The notes below the pieces were generated by a model. It had not been told where the DNA came from. It made no database searches and saw only the letters and a list, made by a program, of their open reading frames with translations. Below, one piece after another: positions 57,447-64,000 of a stretch of DNA of 64,000 nucleotides (the stretch's first letter is position 1; every line of letters starts with the position of its first letter). The stretch is from Favolaschia claudopus (lineage: Eukaryota > Basidiomycota > Agaricomycetes > Agaricales > Mycenaceae): the NCBI GenBank assembly GCA_037176885.1, contig JAWWNJ010000112.1:248001-312000 (forward strand), given 5' to 3'. A program made the translations under genes and the position numbers.

Positions 57447-60337
57447 ATGCGCCCGCCAAGTCTCATTTCTATGCTGTTAGCTCTCTTTTGTGTTCTGGTT
57501 CTCCCATGGACTGTTTCTTCATCCACGGTCACATTGGTCGCTCCAATAGACGAGCAACTCCCTGGCATTGCCCGTATAGGTCAATATAAATGTCTCCCGA
57601 CTGTCTAAATCTCTCTGATTATATCATATATTAAGGTCAACCCTACACCTGGTCATTCTCTTCATCAACCTTCACATCTACCACTGGCGATATCGACTAT
57701 CGTGTTTCCTCTCTGCCCTCTTGGCTTTCCTTCGATCCCGCCACGAGAACGTTCCACGGCAACCCCGCTGCAAAGGATGAAGGAAATCCAAGCATTACAA
57801 TAACAGCGCATGACTCATCGTCGTCTGTCTCCTCATCATTCACTCTTTGTGTTACTCCATATCCAGCCCCAACCGTGCACACACCCTTAAGCGACCAATT
57901 CTACACGGCAAACCCTTCGCTATCTTCTGTCTTCATCCTGTCTTCTGGCTCTGCTCTGAAGACTCCTAATCCCGCCTTGCGAATTCCGCCTGGGTGGTCT
58001 TTTAGCATTGGTTTCCAACCCGAGACCTTCGTCGCGGACAACAACTTGTACTACAGCGTTTTACAAGCCAACGGATCCGTTCCGCCTGACTGGATGGAAT
58101 ACAACCCTAGGAGTCTTACTCTCAACGGCGTTGTCCCAAATGACGACAGTCTCTCTATCCCGAGCGTCTTCTCAATGAATCTGCACGGGTCTGACCAAGA
58201 GGGCTACTCAGCTCAGACACTTCCGTTCAACATCGTTATTGCGGCGCACGAGCTTAGCCAGTCTGAGGCGCTGCCTACGATGAACGTTACGCAGGGAACA
58301 CCTTTCAATCTGAGCCTTTCGTCTCCGGATGATTTTGCTGGCGTACGCGTCGATGGACAGCCCGTGGCTCTCGCCAATATCACCACCCTCCTCGTCGACA
58401 CCTCTCAGTGCGAGTGGCTCGTATATGACAACACAAGCCGAATACTATCTGGAACCCCTCCTAGCGATCTAGGGACCCGGTGTTGGCTTCCAACTACTCT
58501 TGGATCGTCATTCAATCAATTGCTGCAAACGAACATGACCGTCGCCGTTGTGGAGTCTTACTTTACTAGCCCCTCTTGCCCGACGCAGACAATTCAAGAC
58601 GACCGAAAAGTCAATTTCAGTCTCCAGTCATACGTCAACTCAGCCAAGGATCCCAGCGATGAAGTTACCTTGTCAGCTGCTTTTAGCTCCCCCGACAGCC
58701 TCGATTTTTTGTCGTTCGATTCCGCGTCCGCGACTCTGTCTGGAACCGTACCCGACACGTTCTCCGCGTCCCGTATCGACGTCACCTTCACTGCTTATCG
58801 TCGCTTGTTCCACTCAACATCTCATACCACTCTCACCCTCTCAATACCGTCGGCCGCCCAAGGCAACAGAAAAGGCCCCGTTAATCTGTCTGCTGCAACC
58901 CACAAAAAACTGGTGCTTGCTCTGGGCGTTATATTCGGTGTGATTGGGATTGTGTGCGTTCTCGGTACTTCCCTTGCGCTCTTTCGTCGTTGTGCGAGAG
59001 TGGAAGACACCGCTCAGGTCGACCACTCAGCTTGGTCGGACAGTGACCGCAAATGGTATGGTGTTGTTGATGAGGAGAAAGGGTACAAATCCAGCATGCC
59101 GCGATCCGCCATCGACCTTTCGAATTCATATTCTCCTGAAGCCGAACCAGCAACACCGCTTCGTACGGCTCCGGACTATGGTGGCCTTGGTCTTGGCCTC
59201 CGTCGTGTTGTTGAGCGCAGTGGGTCGGACCCTCTCTCGAACGTCAATCCCAATAGTAATCAAAGTCCTGGTGTCATGCGCAAAGCCGAATTCCTGACGC
59301 GGATCCGCCAAACCGTCCGGAATGTGAGCGAGAAGTATGGGAGTCGTCGACAGGCCTCTGCAACGCGCCCTATCATCGGCAAGCCAATCCCGGTGGTACC
59401 GGACGGTCTCCCTTTTGACTCTCGCAGCTCCCCTTCCAATCCCTTCGACGACGCCAACCAGGTCAGGAGTTCTCCAGGAAGCATCATCATCCTCGACTCC
59501 CCTTCCACGTCAACTGGCGAACACTCGATTCCTCGGCGGAGGGCCGACTTCGCTCCTCCTAGGGCTCCTGCTGCCGTTCACTTCCAGGATCGGCTGCCCA
59601 GGGAGCTTTCCTCCGGCTCGCTGTCGTCCAATGAGGAAGCCATTGTACATGTCGCATCAAAAGCCACAAGTATCCGGAGTGGAATGTCACATCACCAGTC
59701 AGCCAAATCCATCGCACCGCAGCCTCGCCTGGTTCCTTTTACGAGCGCTGCTCGTGTTCCGATCCCTCGCGTTCCCTCCCTTTCAGCAGACGCCTCTCTA
59801 GGTAGCTCAGCACGTCGGGTGACAAGCCAACGGGCCGTGGTTTTGAAGGATGAATCTGACGACGGTATGGACAGTAGCCCGACTGCCGACGACCTCAGCA
59901 TGGGTATCCATTACGTGCGCACGTTAGGCGTTGAACATGCGGATGTTGACCCTGATCCGTCGACTTTCACGGTGTCCACCCATGTCCGTTCCTCTTTCTC
60001 CTCGCTGGAATCTTCACACCATGGACACGCCGCCGCCAGTATCATGCGTACTCTGGTTAGGACTGGCGAATCATTTAAATTCCGTGTGCCTGTTTCTGTT
60101 CACTCCGCTGCGTCGTATCAAAAAGCGAGGCGACTCGAAGCAAAACTCATGTCGGGCAAGCCACTACCAAAGTTTCTCCACGTCGATTTGAATGGGGCCA
60201 AGCGTGGTAGTGCGGTCGAGTTCTATGGTGCCCCAGCAGCTCGGGATCTAGGCGAGTTCAGTGTCGGGATTTATACCGTTGATGATGGCGCTTGTGTCGG
60301 GCGGGTTGTTGTCGAGGTAGTGGCGGCGAGTCGCTGA
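57447..60337 (+). CDS. axl2: Axl2-like transmembrane protein with cadherin-fold (CADG) domains
   Basis: Two exons with an intron at 57580-57635 give about 945 residues. A signal peptide (MRPPSLISMLLALFCVLVLP) leads into an extracellular part with dystroglycan-type cadherin-like repeats: PYTWSFSSSTF, DYRVSSLPSWLSFDPATRTF, and further copies with DNNLYYSVLQANGSVPPDWM, WLVYDNTSRILSGTPPSDLG and LDFLSFDSASATLSGTVPD. Many N-glycosylation sequons are seen. One membrane helix follows (KKLVLALGVIFGVIGIVCVL), then a 470-residue Ser/Pro-rich cytoplasmic tail with basic patches. Yeast Axl2 marks axial bud sites and recruits septins. Here a role in hyphal polarity or septation is inferred. The start is the ATG at 57447, since an upstream in-frame GTG has no support. 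Bud6, another polarity gene, is in the same window. Confidence 0.82.
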
Positions 60338-60396
60338 TTTCAAACGTTTTGCTTTTCTCTCTCTCTCTTGTATTACTGTATTACCAGCCTTGACCA

Positions 60397-60450
60397 TGTA
60401 GCACATCCTAGTGTAGCACATACTATCCTCGCATCATGTAGCACATACTA
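60397..60450. repeat. Three direct repeats TGTAGCACATMCTA in a convergent 3' region
   Basis: Copies at 60397-60410, 60412-60425 and 60437-60450, just after the Axl2 stop and before the DcpS stop. Identical except one base in the first copy. Confidence 0.8.
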
Positions 60451-60487
60451 TTGTACATTACTATACACTACTTTATAACAAGCACGT

Positions 60488-61849
60488 CTAACTGTCTCTT
60501 TCGACTTCAACCGCTTTCAGGGCGGCATACAAGCCATGCTGTTCTCCGAGCCCGTATGTCAGAGTTCTTCTCTCGAATATCTCAGGTCCACCGGACCGTT
60601 CTTCATCCAACTGAAGCTGCAGAGAGACCATAGTTCAGGCATGATTATGACTCCGTCTGCGCTGACACTCACCAGTGATATAACATCGTCGAGGAGGTGT
60701 GCTTGGCCCACACGCATTCCTAACCCAGCATCGTAATTCGCGTTAACGATGTGGACATGGAAATGGTCTGTCGATCAAGTTGAATGAGGTGGGAAGGGGG
60801 AAAGAAGATGTCGGTTCTGTTTCCAGCTTACAGTAACTCGGCTGATAATGTATATACATCCTCAATCCGCCACGAGGTATATCCCATCGGTCGTGTGCGA
60901 TGAGAGATGCTGTACGTCGGATGGATTGGAGGAGCGGTATATGCTTCACTCGCAGATCACGAATGCTGCGTATGCTTTCGTCTCGGACGATCGCAATGAG
61001 GTAGAGACTTGAGACGGTATGTAGGTCCCACTTCATATCAGGCAGGATGATGAATTCAGGAGCCGAAAATAGGATTTTTGATTGTTCTTTAAGGCCTTGT
61101 AGGATCTCTACTACCCTGGCGAAAAAAAATGTTTTAGTCTGAAAACGCTATTGTCCAGAACGACTGTACCATTGTGTTCTTTCTGGAGGAGAATCGGATA
61201 TAAAAGGCTCGACAATCTGGCGGTATATTTCGGGGGTCTCCCGAACGATGATGGAGTTTTGCTGCGAGTACTGTATCACAGAGATTAAAGCTGCACCGCC
61301 GTGCGACCAGTCGAAATCCTACCTTACGGATGTGAACTTCGGTCGCAGGGCAAATAATGTTGATCTTAACATCGCCCTGAGGTTGTTTTTCTCTGGAGGA
61401 GGTTTCGGAAATCCAACCCGCCAACCACATGTACTGAATTCTAGTCATTTCTTCTGCGATGACAGTGTCAGGATAAGGAGCATGAGCTCACTATATCTGT
61501 GTGTTCCATGCATTTTGTATAGCTCAGAAACCCGCCGCCAGGAGAACCAGGAAAGATTTGTCCGGAAATGTCAATAGGGACAGCTGTTTTTTCAATCCGC
61601 AGGATCGCTGGAAGGGTTTTCGTGTCTGGCTGTGGTTGGCTTGAGGGATCGAGGAAAGAGTCAGGAAACGAGCCGAGGATTGTCAATCGGCACTTTTCAG
61701 GTTCTGTAGCGCCGTGGCTAGCTGAGTTGGACGGTGCTTGATTGAAAATCGCAACGCGGCCTGCCTTCGAGTAGAATTCTCTCAAACACGAAGCCCTGAA
61801 GTTTCAATTCAAAGAGCCTATCTTCGTCGCTGACAATAGCTTTATTCAT
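60488..61849 (-). CDS. dcs1: Scavenger mRNA decapping enzyme DcpS (m7GpppX diphosphatase)
   Basis: Cleaves the cap dinucleotide left after 3'-5' mRNA decay. Starts at 61849 with MNKAIVSDEDRLFELKLQGF, then AILRIEKTAVPIDISG, GGGFLSYTKCMEHTDIY, INIICPATEVHIRKY, RETPEIYRQIVEPF, MKWDLHTVSSLYLIAIVRDE, SIRSIRDLRVKHIPLLQSIR and IPRGGLRMYIHYQPSYYHFH. The HIT motif HFHVHIVNANYDAGLGMRVG contains the catalytic histidine triad. The C-terminus is GLYAALKAVEVERDS. All active-site histidines are present. Several short introns are inferred. The 5' part between the first and second exons is the least certain. Confidence 0.85.
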
Positions 61850-62209
61850 GACCAGAGGTCAACAAGGAGGGAACTTGAAGGAAGAGAGGAGGCAGAGGCG
61901 CCAGCACTGAGCGCCCATGTGATCGCGGATCTCCCTTCCTCCCTTCTCCCCTTCTCCGCGTCTACAGGACTGATATAGCACGATAGAGTTGGAGAACAAC
62001 TCCATAATTCTCGCAGTACACGCTCGATATACGCCGCGACCGTCACGATAATCGAATTCGGCCATCGTCCATGCTCATTCAAATCGAGTCGCAAACAGAC
62101 TGGGTATGAGAAGTGTTCATTGAAAACCTTGATGGGAGCAGAGAAAGTACAGTAAGTAGAAGCATGGTACATTGAAAGCACGTCGAGAGCGCGAATACGG
62201 TCGAGACCG
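61850..62209. other. Intergenic region between DcpS and LC8
   Basis: A minus-strand frame of about 110 codons crosses this span but has no recognisable motif and no family match I can name, so I treat the span as DcpS leader and LC8 3' region. Confidence 0.4.
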
Positions 62210-62583
62210 TCATGATTTCCAGATCAAAATTGCAAGAGAGCCAACGTAGAAGTAAATGAAGTGTTTCGTCTCTTGTGGTAGGTCAGATAAGTCTTTCCGC
62301 GAGCCCAGAAACACGCACCGTGGGTTACATAGCTTCCAAAGTTCTTCCCGACGACGACGTGCCATGTAGGACCGTGCCGTCTATCGAACTCCTTTTTAAT
62401 CTGCGCGGCAATGTCCTTCTCGATGTTGTACTTCTCGAGAGCGGCGGAAGCGATGTCGACGCTTTCCTGTTGCATCTCGTCGCTCATATCGACGTTCTTT
62501 ATGATAGCTTTAGGTCCCGCGGCACCGTCTCGAGGGCCAGAACCGGTGTCGGTCGAGGTGGAAGTCGCGTCCTTTTCAGCCAT
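62210..62583 (-). CDS. Dynein light chain LC8 (DYNLL/Dlc2 type)
   Basis: A two-exon gene for LC8, a small dimeric hub protein of cytoplasmic dynein and many other complexes (nuclear pores, transcription factors). A Ser/Thr/Gly-rich N-terminal extension of about 28 residues precedes the fold: [59 protein letters not shown], then after the intron [19 protein letters not shown] and the stop at 62212-62210. The beta-strand [14 protein letters not shown] and the YFYVG motif are the LC8 signature. Total about 104 residues. The intron is placed by the split Glu codon. Confidence 0.88.
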
Positions 62584-63650
62584 GATAGGACGATGGATGG
62601 GGGATCTGAAGGGAGTTCGGCAGAGGTAATGAGCTTAGGGAGGTGAAGAACGTACGGATCTAGTGCACGGGATGGGAGATGTTGAGTGGTTCACTGGTTG
62701 AGTTCGGGAGGGAACTGGCTGGGCACGTGCACCCCAACACTCTTGTTCCCGACCATTTATTCGCTGAGCCACGCCTTTCGTGTTCTGCCTTCCAACCCGC
62801 ATCCTTGCTGCACTCTGCCGCTATTTTTCTTCGTCGCCACGACATCTTCTCGTGTATACAGTCTGTAATTCTGTCCAACTTGGTTCTTATCTTCTCTTTG
62901 GCACCTCTTGCGGTAGGGAATTTTCCGCTGTCTTCCTTGAGGCTCCCAAGAGTACGAGTACTCACTCAACCAAGTCAAAGGTTCTTCCAATCTGGATAGT
63001 TCTGAAATTGTGTCCTTGCGTGAAATAATTTCAGTTGTAAATCTCCTCCCTGCTTTATTTAGCATGGTCGTCATCCGTGTTCCTCTCGAACCGACCACCC
63101 CCACTCCCAATCTAGCTCTGGCCGCCTCACGACCTTCCCACTTGACTTCAATACGCTGGCGCACCATTGAAGGCAAACTTGAAATGTTTAATTCGGGAAG
63201 CATCTAGTACTTAGTGGCTAGCAATGTCTATAATTGTCATTACAGTCGACTTCGATCGGTTACTCTGTCGACCCGGAACCGCGGTGGCTCTTTGCTTCTG
63301 GTAAAATCCACTAGGCCCCTCAAACTCCGCTGCTCTACTTCGTGGATTTCATTCTTTATACACTGCACTTCAAGAGATGCAAATATGTAGTTTGGTTGTT
63401 GCGTAGCATTTTTCCAGAAAATACATTCGCTCAAATCAACGTGGCTCTTGAATAGCTTGAATTCTTTGTGAATCCACTGAAAGCCCGTCGACCAGGAAAG
63501 GTTACGCAAAGCGAATGACGCGTCCGAATAATGACGTGCCGTAACTGGCAGCTCAATTCTTTGGGGAAAATTTTGTCCCCACTTGACTTCCTCTTCTCCT
63601 TCACTGTTCACGTCGGTTGTAGCGTTTTTTTCGCGCTCCTTCCCCGTACA
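62584..63650. other. Divergent intergenic region between LC8 and ACC1
   Basis: Over 1 kb with no supported gene. A minus-strand frame of 142 codons (63668-63240) overlaps the ACC1 start and has no motif, and a plus-strand frame at 63010-63207 has none either. It probably holds the ACC1 promoter and leader. Confidence 0.45.
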
Positions 63651-64000
63651 ATGTCGGGCTACGACCATTCAAAAGTTCAGCACTTCATAGGCGCGTCAAA
63701 TCCAGTCGGCTAAAGTTCATCTCGTTTTGATCCTGTTCTGTGTTCGTGCAGGTGGAAATTCTTTAGACAAGGCCTCGTCTGGCAACGTACAAGCCTTTGT
63801 GAAAGCTAATGGCGGCCACACTGTCATAACGAAGGTGTGTTGACTACTCACGCGGTCCTGCATCCTTCTTACGCCATATTCAGGTTCTCATTGCCAACAA
63901 CGGTATGTCAAAGCTTCCAGGACAAGAATTCATATTCAAACATTCCCTCCAGGTATTGCTGCAGTCAAAGAGATTAGATCTATTCGTCAATGGAGCTACG
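63651..64000 (+). CDS. acc1: Acetyl-CoA carboxylase, 5' end (continues beyond window)
   Basis: The N-terminus of the large cytosolic multidomain enzyme that makes malonyl-CoA, the first committed step of fatty-acid synthesis. MSGYDHSKVQHFIG is followed after an intron by GNSLDKASSGNVQAFVKANG, GHTVITK, then VLIANNG and IAAVKEIRSIRQWSY, the start of the biotin-carboxylase domain. Exons 63651-63690, 63752-63834, 63884-63902 and 63953 onward. The first intron seems to use a GC donor. The identity is firm because GGHTVITK and IANNGIAAVKEIRS are hallmark ACC sequences. Only about 66 residues are inside the window. Confidence 0.88.

Noticed and set aside
61846..62181. Minus-strand frame of about 110 codons between DcpS and LC8
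   Set aside because: Considered as an extra dynein-chain or DcpS exon, but it has no matching motif, and DcpS already has a good start at 61849.
63240..63668. Minus-strand open frame of 142 codons over the ACC1 start
   Set aside because: It overlaps the start of a certain gene, has no motif and no neighbouring gene to support it.
1..64000. Mobile elements, CRISPR, secondary-metabolite or defence gene clusters
   Set aside because: I looked for transposase, integrase, reverse-transcriptase or NLR/NRPS/PKS/terpene motifs and for repeat-spacer arrays and saw none.

Overview
The window is nuclear DNA of a filamentous basidiomycete, most likely an Agaricomycete. The evidence is dense short introns (47-76 bp where I could place both ends), very short intergenic gaps, and basidiomycete-type versions of conserved fungal genes. 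Coordinates of multi-exon genes span start to stop codon. I read introns by eye from frame changes, GT/GC-AG borders and family conservation, so exon edges are inferences.

Layout. 1-1709 is the 3' part of a NIMA-family mitotic kinase. 1841-4290 holds a METTL21-type methyltransferase interrupted by an in-frame TAG, divergent from a NADAR protein with two zinc-knuckle-like motifs. 4288-7283 is the Golgi/endosomal RING ligase Tul1/Dsc1. 7459-8292 is the Mis12/MIND subunit Nnf1. 8906-10667 is a secreted aspartic protease. 10772-11363 is the centromeric histone CENP-A. 11577-12703 is an Rkm5-like methyltransferase, only 39 bp from a divergent rhomboid-like gene (12743-14348) that has lost key catalytic residues. 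14349-21339 is gene-poor with two weak or hypothetical genes and a long T-over-A-skewed stretch. 21340-22950 is an LRR protein, 23518-25108 geranylgeranyltransferase-I beta, and 25741-25854 an intron-containing tRNA-Gly(UCC) with two 5'-half look-alikes upstream.

26532-29639 is the polarity factor Bud6. It is followed by an F-box protein (29822-31367), the phosphatase Dcr2 (31505-34341), mitoribosomal uL23m (34448-35539), a secreted tandem CBM19-like protein (35873-36894) and a BTB protein (37141-38583). After a gene-poor gap come mitochondrial DHODH (40335-42005), the very large GCN1 (42878-51579), a small basic hypothetical protein (51983-52453), importin Kap123/IPO4 (53023-57197), an Axl2-like cadherin-fold membrane protein (57447-60337), the scavenger decapping enzyme DcpS (60488-61849), dynein light chain LC8 (62210-62583) and the 5' end of acetyl-CoA carboxylase (63651 to the window end).

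Most of the window is core housekeeping content with no mobile element, CRISPR or secondary-metabolite cluster visible. Some functions recur. Mitosis/kinetochore: NIMA, Nnf1, CENP-A. Polarity: Bud6, Axl2. The clearest unusual items are the catalytically degenerate rhomboid, the TAG-split methyltransferase, the NADAR plus double zinc-motif fusion, the H3-like tail on CENP-A, the GC-AG introns and the long strand-asymmetric leader-like stretches.
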